64,000 nt of DNA from Agrobacterium tumefaciens. Lineage in GTDB: Bacteria; Pseudomonadota; Alphaproteobacteria; Rhizobiales; Rhizobiaceae. Numbering within the stretch: position 1 is the stretch's first letter; each line of letters begins with the position of its first letter. Position numbers and translations under genes: made by a program. The notes beneath the pieces were generated by a model. That model was not told where the DNA came from. It saw nothing but the letters and a program-made list of their open reading frames with translations, and ran no database searches. Below, one piece after another: positions 1-8,564 of this stretch. The stretch covers positions 1 to 64,000 of the forward strand of contig NZ_SUPW01000013.1 in NCBI RefSeq assembly GCF_013337285.1, read 5' to 3'.

Positions 1-7
1 AAAAAGG

Positions 8-34
8 AAGCCGCGCCTCGAGCGCGGCTTTTTT
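8..34 (+). terminator. Rho-independent terminator of an upstream (off-window) flagellin gene
   Basis: A 9-bp perfect stem (8-16 with 22-30) with a CTCGA loop is followed by a T run. It is almost identical to the terminator after the first flagellin (1780-1806), differing at one loop base. I infer that it ends another flagellin gene lying just left of the window. Confidence 0.9.
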
Positions 35-311
35 CGTTCACCATCCCCTCGAAAGGAACTGAAGTTCGCTAGTCTGCCGTTTTTTCGTCGACGGCAAAAT
101 TGAGCGCACCTCGAGATTATGCAATTGAAAAACTGGCGAAGCATCAGCCACAGCGTATCGCCATTTCGAACGCCGCATCCGGAGACGGGTGCGGTCATAT
201 TATTTTTAACTTTTTTAGATGATTTACACGTAAAAATTTTACCTTATGCTTTTTACTACTTTAAGTATTTATTAACCATGAAGCAGTTAGCTAGAGCCAT
301 CGAAACGGCGA

Positions 312-339
312 GCTAACCTTTAAAAATCAGCTGGTTAGC
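312..339. promoter_or_regulatory. Inverted repeat upstream of first flagellin
   Basis: GCTAACC (312-318) and GGTTAGC (333-339) form a perfect inverted repeat with centres 21 bp apart, about two helical turns. The second flagellin has an equivalent pair at 1907-1933, and both sites are preceded by CATCGAAACG and end about 80 bases before the start codon. This fits a binding site for a dimeric regulator or a promoter-proximal element. The protein that binds is not identifiable from sequence. Confidence 0.5.
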
Positions 340-357
340 AGGCATGACGCTGCGCGC

Positions 358-416
358 CGTTCCCGGTGAGACCGGAATGTCCCTTTTCTAATCAGCCATT
401 CAAGGGGCAATTTATT
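358..416 (+). promoter_or_regulatory. Conserved flagellin mRNA leader with sequestered ribosome binding site
   Basis: The last 60 bases before the start codon match the leader of the second flagellin closely. A small hairpin (TTCCCGG 360-366 with CCGGAA 372-377, one bulged C) is followed by TGTCCCTT (378-385), which can pair over 8 bases with AAGGGGCA (402-409), the Shine-Dalgarno region. Flagellin leaders in Caulobacter are targets of FlbT; that this leader plays the same role is inference. Confidence 0.55.
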
Positions 417-1757
417 ATGACCAGCATTTTGACAAACGTTGCAGCCATGTCTGCACTCCAGACCCTGCGTTCTATCGGCCAGAACATGGAAGCCACCCAG
501 GACCGCGTGTCCTCCGGCCAGCGCGTCGGCGAAGCTTCCGACAACGCCGCATACTGGTCGATCGCGACCACCATGCGTTCCGACAATGGCGCGCTTTCCG
601 CCGTACAGGACGCGCTCGGCCTCGGCGCCGCCAAGGTTGATACTGCCTATTCCGGCATGGAATCCTCCATCGACGTCGTCAAGGAAATCAAGAACAAGCT
701 GGTTGCCGCCCGCGAACCCGGCGTCGACAAGTCCAAGATCCAGGAAGAAATTGCCCAGCTGCAGGATCAGCTGAAGTCGATTTCCAGCTCCTCGTCCTTC
801 TCCGGCGAAAACTGGCTGCAGGCGAAGATCAGCGATGGCACGGGCAACCTGGCCAACGTCACCAAGCAGGTCGTTGGCTCATTTATCCGTGACTCCGGTG
901 GGAACGTGTCCGTCAAGACGATCAATGTCGCACTGACTGCCGACACCGTCCTGTTCGATACGTCTTCTGGTGCCGCAAAAGACAAGCAAGGCATTCTCGA
1001 TTCCTATGCATATTATTCCAAGTCCGGCACCTACGATCTCTTCAAACTGACAGCCGGTGCCACTGCTGCTGCGGCAACGACCAAGGTCGTAGCAGCCGAG
1101 ACCTATACTGAAGCGCAGCTGAAGGGCAGTTCCCCTGGAAATGGCGCTGCTACCGCCAACTATGAAGTGATGGCAAACGGCCTGGCGGTCATCAAAAACG
1201 CAGCCGCGGGCTCCCCGATTGCTGCTACAGGTACATACCTGAAGATTGGCGACGACAAATATGTCAAGATCGTTTCTGCCGCTGCCGGCGCACCCGCCAC
1301 CACCGATGGTCCAACGGCTCCAATCGTAAACACCTCAATTGGCTCTGTCGGCGGCGTCGCCGTATACCTCGATCAGGGCGCTGCGGCCACTGCGGACCTA
1401 CTCGCTTATTCCCTGACGTCGCTCGACATCACCAAGGATCTCGCCGGCCCGACCGGTGTGACCCTGACTGCCGAGCAGGCTCTGGATGCCATGGTTTCCT
1501 TCGTGGACAAACAGCTCCAGAGTATGATCTCGGCCTCCGCCGACCTCGGCTCGGTCAAGATGCGTATCGAACTGCAGGAAAACTTCGTCAACAAGCTGAC
1601 CGACTCGCTTGACAAGGGCATCGGCCGTCTCGTGGACGCTGAAATGAACGAAGAATCCACTCGCCTCAAGGCTCTTCAGACCCAGCAGCAGCTGGCTGTT
1701 CAGGCGCTGTCGATCGCCAACAACGACTCGCAGAGCATTCTCTCGCTCTTCCGTTAA
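417..1757 (+). CDS. Flagellin (flagellar filament subunit)
   Basis: A 446-residue flagellin, the secreted subunit that polymerises into the filament. The N-terminal D0/D1 region (about 1-165, beginning MTSILTNVAAM and containing SDNAAYWSIATTMRSDN) and the C-terminal D1/D0 helix (about 345-446, ending near ANNDSQSILSLFR) are typical of rhizobial flagellins and almost identical to the neighbouring copy. The middle (about 170-340) is Ala/Thr/Gly-rich and divergent, as expected for the exposed domain. The start is ATG 417, with AAGGGG ten bases upstream; an in-frame ATG at 366 would start inside the conserved leader. The length exceeds the roughly 300-320 residues I recall for FlaA/B/C of A. tumefaciens C58, so I do not assign a letter. 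It has its own terminator. Confidence 0.95.
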   Translation: MTSILTNVAAMSALQTLRSIGQNMEATQDRVSSGQRVGEASDNAAYWSIATTMRSDNGALSAVQDALGLGAAKVDTAYSGMESSIDVVKEIKNKLVAAREPGVDKSKIQEEIAQLQDQLKSISSSSSFSGENWLQAKISDGTGNLANVTKQVVGSFIRDSGGNVSVKTINVALTADTVLFDTSSGAAKDKQGILDSYAYYSKSGTYDLFKLTAGATAAAATTKVVAAETYTEAQLKGSSPGNGAATANYEVMANGLAVIKNAAAGSPIAATGTYLKIGDDKYVKIVSAAAGAPATTDGPTAPIVNTSIGSVGGVAVYLDQGAAATADLLAYSLTSLDITKDLAGPTGVTLTAEQALDAMVSFVDKQLQSMISASADLGSVKMRIELQENFVNKLTDSLDKGIGRLVDAEMNEESTRLKALQTQQQLAVQALSIANNDSQSILSLFR

Positions 1758-1779
1758 TCGCAAGCGACATCAAAAAAGG

Positions 1780-1806
1780 AAGCCGCGCCTTGAGCGCGGC
1801 TTTTTT
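1780..1806 (+). terminator. Terminator of first flagellin
   Basis: A 9-bp stem AAGCCGCGC/GCGCGGCTT (1780-1788 with 1794-1802) with a CTTGA loop runs into six Ts, 22 bases after the stop codon. It is a near copy of the terminator at 8-34. Confidence 0.92.
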
Positions 1807-1906
1807 CGTTATGGTTAAGCGAAATTATTATTTCCTAATTTTTATTAATAGCAATTTAGGCTTTGTTAACCATTCGCCGCCTAAAACCTAGTCATCGAAA
1901 CGATTG

Positions 1907-1933
1907 GTTAACCAAGACGAAAAAGAGGTTAAC
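1907..1933. promoter_or_regulatory. Inverted repeat upstream of second flagellin
   Basis: GTTAACC (1907-1913) and GGTTAAC (1927-1933) form an inverted repeat with 20-bp centre spacing. The surrounding CATCGAAACG and the following AACAGGCAT are shared with the first flagellin promoter region, and both have an additional TTAACCAT upstream (276 and 1866 areas). The regulator is unknown. Confidence 0.5.
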
Positions 1934-1952
1934 AGGCATCAAGCCGCTCGAT

Positions 1953-2013
1953 CGTTCCCGGCGGCAATCCGGAATGTCCCTTTTCATTTAAGCCAATCAA
2001 GGGGCAAATAATT
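1953..2013 (+). promoter_or_regulatory. Conserved flagellin mRNA leader (second copy)
   Basis: The same two-part leader as the first flagellin: bulged hairpin TTCCCGG (1955-1961) with CCGGAA (1969-1974), then TGTCCCTT (1975-1982) complementary to AAGGGGCA (1999-2006), which contains the Shine-Dalgarno sequence of the gene starting at 2014. The loops differ between copies while the pairing segments are kept. Confidence 0.55.
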
Positions 2014-3351
2014 ATGACCAGCATTTTGACGAACGTCGCGGCAATGGCCGCCCTTCAGACCCTTCGCGCCATCGGCAGCAACATGGAAGAAACGCAGTCG
2101 CGTGTCTCTTCCGGCCTGCGCGTCAAGACCGCATCCGACAACGCCGCCTACTGGTCGATCGCGACCACCATGCGTTCCGACAATGGCGCGCTTTCCGCCG
2201 TACAGGACGCCCTCGGCCTCGGCGCCGCCAAGGTCGACACCGCTTATTCCGCCATGGAAACCACCGTCGATGTCGTCAAGGAAATCAGCAAGAAGCTGGT
2301 TGCCGCCCGCGAAGCAGGCGTCGACAAGGCCAAGATCCAGGAAGAAATCCGCCAGCTTCAGGACCAGCTGAAGAGCATCGGCGAATCCGCCTCCTTCTCC
2401 GGCGAAAACTGGCTGAAGGGCAAGATCAGCGACGCTTCCGGCAACCTGACGCCGGTCACCAAACAGATCGTCGGTTCCTTCGTCCGTGATGGCGCAGGTA
2501 ACGTCGCCGTCAAGACCATCAACATTCAGGTCGACAACAAGACCGCGCTTTTCGATACGTCGACCGGCGCGACGAAAAACGGCATTCTCGACAGCTCTGC
2601 TTATTACTCCGACACAGGTGTTCTGCGTGAATTCGAAATCACGACCACAACGCCCGCCGGTGCTGCGACAACCACGCCATATACCGCAAAAGTATTTACC
2701 CAAGCTCAGCTTCTGGGTTTCCCATCCGGCACGACAACCACGGTTTCCGCTGCAGACGCAACAACCGGCCTCGTAACCGTTGCTGCGGCAACAACCGCAA
2801 AAAACAACGGTACCTACTTCAAGATCGGTGAAAACGCCGCGGGCGAAGCACTTTACGTGAAGGCTAACAATACGGTGCCAACACCTGCAGGCACGACGGT
2901 GACGACGATCGGCACCGGTGGCTCCTCCAACAACAATATCTATCTCGAAACCGCTGCGGCAACGTCGCAGATGGCCCAGAAGCTCGACTACTCGCTGATC
3001 GATCTCGACATCACCAAGGACCTCAGCGGGCTGACGGATGCCAAAGGCCAGCCGCTGACGGAGAATGACGGTCTCGACAACATGATCCAGTTCGTCAACA
3101 CGAAGCTGGAGTCGCTTATCAGCGCAAGCGCCGATCTCGGCTCCATCAAGATGCGCCTCGATCTGCAGGAAGACTTCGTCTCGAAGCTGACTGACTCCAT
3201 CGACAAAGGCATCGGCCGCCTCGTTGACGCCGACATGAACGAAGAATCCACCCGGCTCAAGGCTCTCCAGACGCAGCAGCAACTGGCCATCCAGTCACTC
3301 TCCATCGCCAATACCAGCTCCGAAAATATCCTGTCGCTATTCCGCCAGTAA
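2014..3351 (+). CDS. Flagellin (flagellar filament subunit), tandem paralogue
   Basis: A 445-residue flagellin, paralogue of the gene at 417. Residues 1-165 and 340-445 align with it with few substitutions, while the central Thr/Ala-rich region (about 175-330) has diverged strongly. This is the usual pattern for tandem flagellins that co-assemble in rhizobial complex filaments. ATG 2014 follows AAGGGG with ten bases between, the same spacing as the first copy. It is transcribed as a separate unit, with its own upstream repeat, leader and terminator. Exact equivalence to FlaA, FlaB, FlaC or FlaD is not decided. Confidence 0.95.
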   Translation: MTSILTNVAAMAALQTLRAIGSNMEETQSRVSSGLRVKTASDNAAYWSIATTMRSDNGALSAVQDALGLGAAKVDTAYSAMETTVDVVKEISKKLVAAREAGVDKAKIQEEIRQLQDQLKSIGESASFSGENWLKGKISDASGNLTPVTKQIVGSFVRDGAGNVAVKTINIQVDNKTALFDTSTGATKNGILDSSAYYSDTGVLREFEITTTTPAGAATTTPYTAKVFTQAQLLGFPSGTTTTVSAADATTGLVTVAAATTAKNNGTYFKIGENAAGEALYVKANNTVPTPAGTTVTTIGTGGSSNNNIYLETAAATSQMAQKLDYSLIDLDITKDLSGLTDAKGQPLTENDGLDNMIQFVNTKLESLISASADLGSIKMRLDLQEDFVSKLTDSIDKGIGRLVDADMNEESTRLKALQTQQQLAIQSLSIANTSSENILSLFRQ

Positions 3352-3415
3352 GCGGCGCCCGTTGGCTACGGGCGGTTTCGTCCCGCTCTGGCAGCAACAG
3401 AATATTCGGATATGG

Positions 3416-3444
3416 AAACCGCGCTTCGCAAGAGGCGCGGTTTT
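3416..3444 (+). terminator. Terminator of second flagellin
   Basis: Stem AAACCGCGC (3416-3424) with GCGCGGTTT (3435-3443), 9 bp and a 10-base loop, followed by TTTTCC. It lies 64 bases after the stop codon and differs in sequence from the other two flagellin terminators. Confidence 0.8.
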
Positions 3445-3573
3445 CCGTTCGCCTGGATTTCTGTTCTCCAAGGCGTCCACGGAGCGCTTGAGAAAGTGCG
3501 CAAGCAGCGCGCGCGGCAGACCAATGCCGGCGGCTCGGGCAAGTGCGTAAGATTTTGAATTTATGGGAGAAAA

Positions 3574-3648
3574 TGGTGCTGCTAGAGAGATTTGAACTCT
3601 CGGCCTCTCCCTTACCAAGGGAGTGCTCTACCCCTGAGCTATAGCAGC
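3574..3648 (-). tRNA. tRNA-Thr (GGT anticodon)
   Basis: On the minus strand the acceptor stem GCTGCTA/TAGCAGC, a D arm, the anticodon stem CTCCC/GGGAG with loop TTGGTAA, and a T arm with TTCAAAT all form. Loop positions 34-36 read GGT, giving threonine. CCA is encoded (complement at 3574-3576). Confidence 0.97.
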
Positions 3649-3803
3649 ATCCGGTGCCGAAGCGTTTGCTTCAGCATCAAGCGTGGCGGCCTATTGCCAT
3701 AGGTTTTTGACGAGCGCAAGTCGCAAAACGATATTCTTCATCAAGCGGGGCAAAAAAGCGTGCCCCCTGTTGAAAAACGCATTTTTCGGATATTGCTGAA
3801 TTT

Positions 3804-4070
3804 ATGAACGAACATCATGACAAACAGGCGAAGGCAACGGTTTGCGCGGGCGCTGTCGCAGAATCGTCCGCCGTGGCGGCGACCGGTGGCCAGCAGGCTG
3901 GGCCGGGCGAAAAGGCACGGCAGCGCGAGGCGGAACGCAAGGCGCGGGCGGCCAAGAAGCTTCGTGAAAACCTTCTGAAGCGCAAACAGCAGGTTCGTGC
4001 GCGCCGCGCCGGCGATGCGGACGATACAATCGGTCTGCCTGCCGCAAAAACGGACGAATCATCCTCATAG
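3804..4070 (+). CDS. Small basic hypothetical protein upstream of murA
   Basis: An 88-residue protein with an Ala/Gly-rich N-terminus and a strongly charged helix-prone middle (about 36-70, rich in Arg, Lys and Glu, with repeats of the KARxRExERKAR type), which could be a short coiled coil or nucleic-acid-binding segment. No signal peptide or membrane segment is visible. It lies 101 bases before murA on the same strand and could be cotranscribed. No clear Shine-Dalgarno sequence precedes ATG 3804. I do not recognise a named family. Confidence 0.55.
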   Translation: MNEHHDKQAKATVCAGAVAESSAVAATGGQQAGPGEKARQREAERKARAAKKLRENLLKRKQQVRARRAGDADDTIGLPAAKTDESSS

Positions 4071-4171
4071 AGAATTCACCAGCATAAAATTGAAACGCCG
4101 CGGAAATTCGTCTAAGGACGCGCCTTTCCGCAAGGCATGATAAGAAAGGCGGGCACAGGCCCGTAGGACGC

Positions 4172-5464
4172 ATGGATCGCATCAGAATTACGGGTGGCAA
4201 CAAGCTAAACGGCATCATTCCCATCTCCGGCGCAAAAAACGCCGCCTTGCCGTTGATGATCGCATCGCTTCTGACCAGCGACACGCTGACGCTTGAAAAC
4301 GTGCCGCATCTGGCCGACGTTGAGCAGCTCATCCGTATTCTCGGCAATCATGGCGTCGATATTTCCGTCAATGGCCGCCGCGAAAGCCAGGGCGAAGCCT
4401 ATTCCCGCACCGTGCACTTCACCTGCCGCACTGTTGTGGACACCACGGCACCCTATGAGCTGGTTTCCAAGATGCGCGCCAGCTTCTGGGTCATCGGCCC
4501 GCTGCTTGCCCGTGAAGGCCGCGCCCGCGTTTCCCTGCCGGGCGGCTGCGCCATCGGCACACGTCCGGTCGATCTGTTCATCGAGGGCCTGCAGGCGCTC
4601 GGTGCGACGATGGAGATCGACGGCGGTTACATCAACGCCACTGCCCCCAAGGGCGGCCTGATCGGCGCGGTTTATACCTTCCCGAAAGTCTCCGTTGGTG
4701 CAACGCATGTGATGCTGATGGCAGCGAGCCTTGCCCGCGGCACGACAGTCATTCACAACGCGGCCCGCGAGCCGGAAGTGGTCGATCTGGCGCAGTGCCT
4801 GACGGCCATGGGCGCGAAGATCGAAGGCGCCGGCACCTCCACCATCACCATCGAGGGCGTCACCTCGCTCTCCGGCGCGCGCCACCGGGTGCTGCCTGAT
4901 CGTATCGAGACCGGCACTTATGCCATGGCGGTTGCCATGGCCGGCGGTGACGTGGTGCTGGAAGGCACCCGCTCTTCGCTGCTGGACAACGCGCTGGACA
5001 CGCTGCGGCTTGCCGGCGTGTCGATCAGCGACACGGAGACCGGTCTTCGCGTCGTGCGCAACGGCAACGGCATCCAGCCGGTCGATATCGTCACCGAGCC
5101 CTTCCCCGGCTTCCCCACCGATCTGCAGGCGCAGTTCATGGCGCTGATGACCCGCTCGCAGGGCGTTTCCCACATCACCGAAACCATCTTCGAAAACCGC
5201 TTCATGCATGTGCAGGAACTGGCCCGTCTCGGCGCGAAGATTTCGCTGTCCGGCCAGATGGCCCGCATCGAGGGTGTCTCCCGCCTGAAGGGCGCGCCCG
5301 TCATGGCGACCGATCTGCGCGCCTCGGTATCGCTGGTCATTGCCGGCCTGGTGGCGGAAGGCGAGACCATGGTGTCGCGCGTCTACCATCTTGATCGCGG
5401 CTTCGAGCGTCTGGAAGAAAAGCTCACCCGCTGCGGTGCATTGGTCGAGCGCGTTAGCGATTGA
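4172..5464 (+). CDS. murA: UDP-N-acetylglucosamine 1-carboxyvinyltransferase
   Basis: MurA transfers enolpyruvate from phosphoenolpyruvate to UDP-GlcNAc, the first committed step of peptidoglycan synthesis in the cytoplasm, and is the fosfomycin target. The 430-residue length is standard. Seen: the N-terminal substrate-binding segment [10 protein letters not shown] with Lys22, the catalytic loop GGCAIGTRP with Cys126 (equivalent to E. coli Cys115, the fosfomycin-modified residue, so predicted sensitive at the target), and [13 protein letters not shown] in the C-terminal half. It starts at ATG 4172 after AGGACGC. The order murA-DUF2948-hisD-UPF0262-phosphatase-infA is widely kept in alphaproteobacteria. 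Confidence 0.97.
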   Translation: MDRIRITGGNKLNGIIPISGAKNAALPLMIASLLTSDTLTLENVPHLADVEQLIRILGNHGVDISVNGRRESQGEAYSRTVHFTCRTVVDTTAPYELVSKMRASFWVIGPLLAREGRARVSLPGGCAIGTRPVDLFIEGLQALGATMEIDGGYINATAPKGGLIGAVYTFPKVSVGATHVMLMAASLARGTTVIHNAAREPEVVDLAQCLTAMGAKIEGAGTSTITIEGVTSLSGARHRVLPDRIETGTYAMAVAMAGGDVVLEGTRSSLLDNALDTLRLAGVSISDTETGLRVVRNGNGIQPVDIVTEPFPGFPTDLQAQFMALMTRSQGVSHITETIFENRFMHVQELARLGAKISLSGQMARIEGVSRLKGAPVMATDLRASVSLVIAGLVAEGETMVSRVYHLDRGFERLEEKLTRCGALVERVSD

Positions 5465-5579
5465 TCCTTTCATTGCCGCTCATCCGTTTCCTACCCGTTG
5501 CAGAGCGGGCCTCGACTGCCTATTTCCAGTACAAGAAATAGACATTGCGGCCCGTGGCCCGCGGAAAAGGAAGAAAAAG

Positions 5580-6020
5580 ATGAGCGGCCTGAAATTGCTC
5601 GCGCTGGATACTGAAGATCTCTCCGTCATCTCGACGCATATGCAGGACAGCGTCTTCAAGCTGAAAGACGTTGCCTTCGAGCCGAAGCATGGCCAGTTCA
5701 CGCTTTCCGCCAATCGTTTCGTGTGGGAAAGCGCCGACAAGAAGAACCTGCCGCCGGAGCGCTGCCGCAGCGTCGTTTTCCTCAAGCGGGTCTCGGCCGT
5801 CCGCTCATATGGTATCAACCGCACCGATAAGGAACAGGTCCTGTCGCTTCTCGCCATCCGCTTCGTGCAGAATGGCGAAGGACCTGATGGAGCCGTTGAA
5901 CTGACGCTTTCGGGCGGTGGGGCGATTGCGCTCGACGTCGAATGCATCGAGGCGCAGTTGACCGATGTGAGCGGCGCCTGGGAAACCGCCGCCAAACCGC
6001 ATCATCCCGATAGCGAATAA
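5580..6020 (+). CDS. DUF2948 family protein
   Basis: A 146-residue cytoplasmic protein of unknown function, recognised as DUF2948 from the opening MSGLKLLALDTEDLSVIS and its place between murA and hisD, which is conserved in alphaproteobacteria. The start is ATG 5580, preceded by AAAAGGAAGAA; the same frame stays open back into murA, so longer starts are possible but lack this ribosome binding site. Between murA and this gene there is a 7-bp hairpin (5520-5526 with 5535-5541). No catalytic motif is evident. Confidence 0.85.
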   Translation: MSGLKLLALDTEDLSVISTHMQDSVFKLKDVAFEPKHGQFTLSANRFVWESADKKNLPPERCRSVVFLKRVSAVRSYGINRTDKEQVLSLLAIRFVQNGEGPDGAVELTLSGGGAIALDVECIEAQLTDVSGAWETAAKPHHPDSE

Positions 6021-6153
6021 ACACTCCACACCGTCGCAACGGTTGCCTTTCGTGACCGTTTCGATTTATGCCACATACCTGAGCCGCGATTATTGCGCGG
6101 CGAGTTCGTGAACCTCGCGGCATCGTCCGCGGGGACAATGAAAGGGTAATGGC

Positions 6154-7452
6154 GTGGCAATCTGGCTGGAGCAGGCATCGGCTGATTTCGAACAGAAATT
6201 CGCAGCCTTCCTGACAACCAAGAGGGAAGTTTCCGAAGACGTCAATGCGACGGTTCGCGACATCATCAACGATGTCCGTCAGCGCGGCGATGCGGCCCTT
6301 GCCCATTATTCCCAGAAATTCGACGGCCTCGATTTTACCAAGGTGTCGATGCGGGTAACGGCGGATGAAATCGATGCCGCCTATTCGGCGGTCGACAAAA
6401 ACATCATCGAAGCCCTAGAACTCGCGGCCCGGCGCATTGAAAAACACCATGCGCGGCAGATGCCGAAGGACGACATCTACGAAGACGATATTGGTGTGGG
6501 TCTCGGCTCGCGCTGGACGGCCATCGAGGCTGTCGGCCTTTATGTGCCCGGTGGTACCGCCAGCTACCCCAGCTCTGTCCTGATGAATGCCGTACCGGCA
6601 AAGGTCGCTGGCGTGGAGCGCATCGTCATGGTCGTGCCGGCCAATGGCGGGGTGATAAACCCCGCGGTTCTTGCTGCGGCGCGTATCGCCGGTGTTGAGG
6701 AAATCTATCGCATCGGTGGCGCGCAGGCCGTCGCAGCCCTTGCCTATGGCACGGAAACCATCGCGCCGGTCGCCAAGATCGTCGGCCCCGGCAATGCGTA
6801 TGTGGCTGCCGCCAAACGGCAGGTCTTCGGCACTGTTGGTATCGACATGATCGCCGGACCGTCCGAAGTGCTCGTCATTGCCGACAGGGACAATGATCCC
6901 GACTGGCTGGCTGCGGATCTTCTGGCACAAGCGGAACATGATCGCGGCGCGCAATCCATCCTCATCACCGACAATGCCGAACTCGGTAAGGCGGTGGAAG
7001 CGGCCGTCGAGCGGCAGTTGAAGCGCCTGTCGCGCGCCGAGACGGCGGCAGCAAGCTGGGCCGATTTCGGCGCGATCATTCTGGTTGAAAAGCTCACCGA
7101 CGCCATTCCGCTTGCCAACCGCATCGCCGCCGAACACCTAGAACTGGCCGTTGACGATCCGGACGCGTTGATGGCCCACATCCGCAATGCGGGCGCGATC
7201 TTCGTCGGGCGTCATACCCCGGAAGTGATCGGCGATTATGTCGGCGGCTCCAACCATGTTCTGCCGACAGCACGCTCGGCGCGTTTCTCCTCCGGGCTTT
7301 CGGTGCTGGACTTCGTCAAGCGCACCTCGATCCTGCGTCTCGGCCCCGAGCAGTTGCGCCAGCTTGCCCCGGCGGCAATCACCCTTGCCCGCTCGGAAGG
7401 GCTGGATGCGCATGCGCGTTCGGTCGCCATTCGCCTCAACCCGGAAAGTTAA
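6154..7452 (+). CDS. hisD: Histidinol dehydrogenase
   Basis: HisD is a zinc enzyme oxidising L-histidinol to L-histidine in two NAD-dependent steps, the end of histidine synthesis. The 432 residues match the family. Seen: YVPGGTASYPSSVLMNAVPA, the NAD-binding region VGPGNAYVAAAKRQVFG, AGPSEVLV, AQAEHDRGAQS with a catalytic histidine, and NRIAAEHLEL with the second catalytic His. The start is GTG 6154, with AAAGGG eight bases upstream; the ATG at 6149 is out of frame. It is followed after 3 bases by the UPF0262 gene, so the two are likely coupled. Confidence 0.97.
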   Translation: MAIWLEQASADFEQKFAAFLTTKREVSEDVNATVRDIINDVRQRGDAALAHYSQKFDGLDFTKVSMRVTADEIDAAYSAVDKNIIEALELAARRIEKHHARQMPKDDIYEDDIGVGLGSRWTAIEAVGLYVPGGTASYPSSVLMNAVPAKVAGVERIVMVVPANGGVINPAVLAAARIAGVEEIYRIGGAQAVAALAYGTETIAPVAKIVGPGNAYVAAAKRQVFGTVGIDMIAGPSEVLVIADRDNDPDWLAADLLAQAEHDRGAQSILITDNAELGKAVEAAVERQLKRLSRAETAAASWADFGAIILVEKLTDAIPLANRIAAEHLELAVDDPDALMAHIRNAGAIFVGRHTPEVIGDYVGGSNHVLPTARSARFSSGLSVLDFVKRTSILRLGPEQLRQLAPAAITLARSEGLDAHARSVAIRLNPES

Positions 7453-7455
7453 CAG

Positions 7456-7929
7456 ATGGCTTCAGGCGATTTCCGGCTCTGCGACGTGGTTCTGGACGAC
7501 AGCATCGGCCGGTCCACGCCTGATGTGGAGCATGAACGCGCCGTGGCCATTTTCGACCTGATCGAGGAAAATACCTTCGAGCCGTTTGGCCATGAGGGCG
7601 GGCCATACCGGCTGCATATTTCGCTTGTTGATGCCAAGCTGGTTTTTTCGATCAAGACCGAAGACGAGAAGGATGTCTCGACCCATATACTGTCGCTGAC
7701 GCCGTTTCGCCGCATCATCAAGGATTATTTCCTGATCTGCGAGAGCTATTACGAGGCGATACGCTCCTCTACGCCGAGCCAGATCGAGGCGATCGACATG
7801 GGCCGGCGCGGCATTCACAATGACGGCTCGCAAACTTTGATGGACCGGCTTTCCGGCAAGATCAAGGTGGATTTCGACACGGCGCGCCGGCTCTTCACCC
7901 TTGTCTGCGTGCTTTATTGGCGGGGTTAG
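7456..7929 (+). CDS. UPF0262 family protein
   Basis: A 157-residue cytoplasmic protein of the alphaproteobacterial UPF0262 family, recognised by its position after hisD and by segments such as [15 protein letters not shown] strands, [21 protein letters not shown] and [12 protein letters not shown]. Function is unknown. It starts 3 bases after the hisD stop and ends 2 bases before the phosphatase gene, so all three are probably on one transcript. Confidence 0.88.
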   Translation: MASGDFRLCDVVLDDSIGRSTPDVEHERAVAIFDLIEENTFEPFGHEGGPYRLHISLVDAKLVFSIKTEDEKDVSTHILSLTPFRRIIKDYFLICESYYEAIRSSTPSQIEAIDMGRRGIHNDGSQTLMDRLSGKIKVDFDTARRLFTLVCVLYWRG

Positions 7930-7931
7930 AA

Positions 7932-8420
7932 ATGAGCAATCCTGCCGCAGCGCCAAATGAGGGACGAGCGCCGAAATCGGTCCTCTTCATGTGCGGCATG
8001 AACTCCATCCGTTCCCCCATGGCAGAAGTCATCGCCAAACGCCTGGTGGCGCCCGGCATCTATATACAGTCGGCCGGGGTCAAGGCTGGAGAGCGCGACC
8101 CCTTCGTGGATGCGGTGCTGGAGGAACAGGGATTTTCGCTCGGCAAGCACAGGCCGCGCACTTTGGACGAGATCGAGGATGATTTTTTCGATCTGATCAT
8201 TACATTGACGCCCGAAGCCCATCATGCCGCGCTGGAACTGACGCGCTCGAATTCGCTCGATGTGGTCTATTGGCCGACCATGGACCCAACGGTGATAACA
8301 GGCACCCGCGAACAAATCCTCAATGCCTATCGCGAGGTGCGGGACCATCTTGCCAGGCTGATTGCGGAACGACTGCCGGGAAGGCCGCAGCCGGTGGCGG
8401 ATACGGTTTCAAAAGAGTGA
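7932..8420 (+). CDS. Low-molecular-weight phosphatase family protein
   Basis: A 162-residue protein with the LMW protein-tyrosine phosphatase / arsenate reductase fold. The P-loop MCGMNSIRSPMAE fits C-x5-R-S near the N-terminus, and a DPT segment around residue 115 (WPTMDPTVITG) is in the place of the general-acid Asp loop. Substrate is unknown: it could be a protein phosphatase or an ArsC-like enzyme, though no ars genes are nearby. I chose ATG 7932, two bases after the UPF0262 stop; an ATG at 7917 in the same frame would overlap the upstream gene. Confidence 0.85.
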   Translation: MSNPAAAPNEGRAPKSVLFMCGMNSIRSPMAEVIAKRLVAPGIYIQSAGVKAGERDPFVDAVLEEQGFSLGKHRPRTLDEIEDDFFDLIITLTPEAHHAALELTRSNSLDVVYWPTMDPTVITGTREQILNAYREVRDHLARLIAERLPGRPQPVADTVSKE

Positions 8421-8433
8421 AAAACGCCCCTGC

Positions 8434-8472
8434 TTCGTGAAAATCGGTACTGATTTTCAAGCCGATGCTTTA
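8434..8472. repeat. Rhizobiaceae-type dispersed palindromic repeat
   Basis: Just after the phosphatase stop there is a perfect hairpin GAAAATC-GGTACT-GATTTTC (8439-8458) followed by AAGCCGATGC. From memory, this GAAAATCGG...GATTTTC...GCCGATGC pattern recurs between genes in Rhizobium and Agrobacterium genomes. No second copy of this type is in the window, so the assignment rests on memory. Confidence 0.5.
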
Positions 8473-8518
8473 GAGGTTCACAAATGTGCCGGGATTGTGT
8501 AGTTTCCGCGCAATTTTC

Positions 8519-8537
8519 CCGGACAGGACATGTCCGG
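8519..8537 (+). promoter_or_regulatory. Hairpin in the infA leader
   Basis: CCGGACA (8519-8525) pairs perfectly with TGTCCGG (8531-8537) around a GGACA loop, 27 bases before the infA start codon. It is not followed by a T run, so it is more likely a leader structure than a terminator. No specific regulator is known to me. Confidence 0.4.
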
Positions 8538-8564
8538 CACTATCAACAGGAAGAAAACCCTTAC

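Noticed and set aside
119-316. 65-residue plus-strand frame before the first flagellin
   Set aside because: It lies in AT-rich promoter sequence, has no ribosome binding site, and overlaps conserved promoter elements shared with the second flagellin.
1984-3282. Long minus-strand frame opposite the second flagellin
   Set aside because: Coding shadow of a biased flagellin gene; the plus strand encodes a clear flagellin.
4205-5473. 422-residue minus-strand frame opposite murA
   Set aside because: Shadow frame of a high-GC gene; no recognisable domain and it covers murA entirely.
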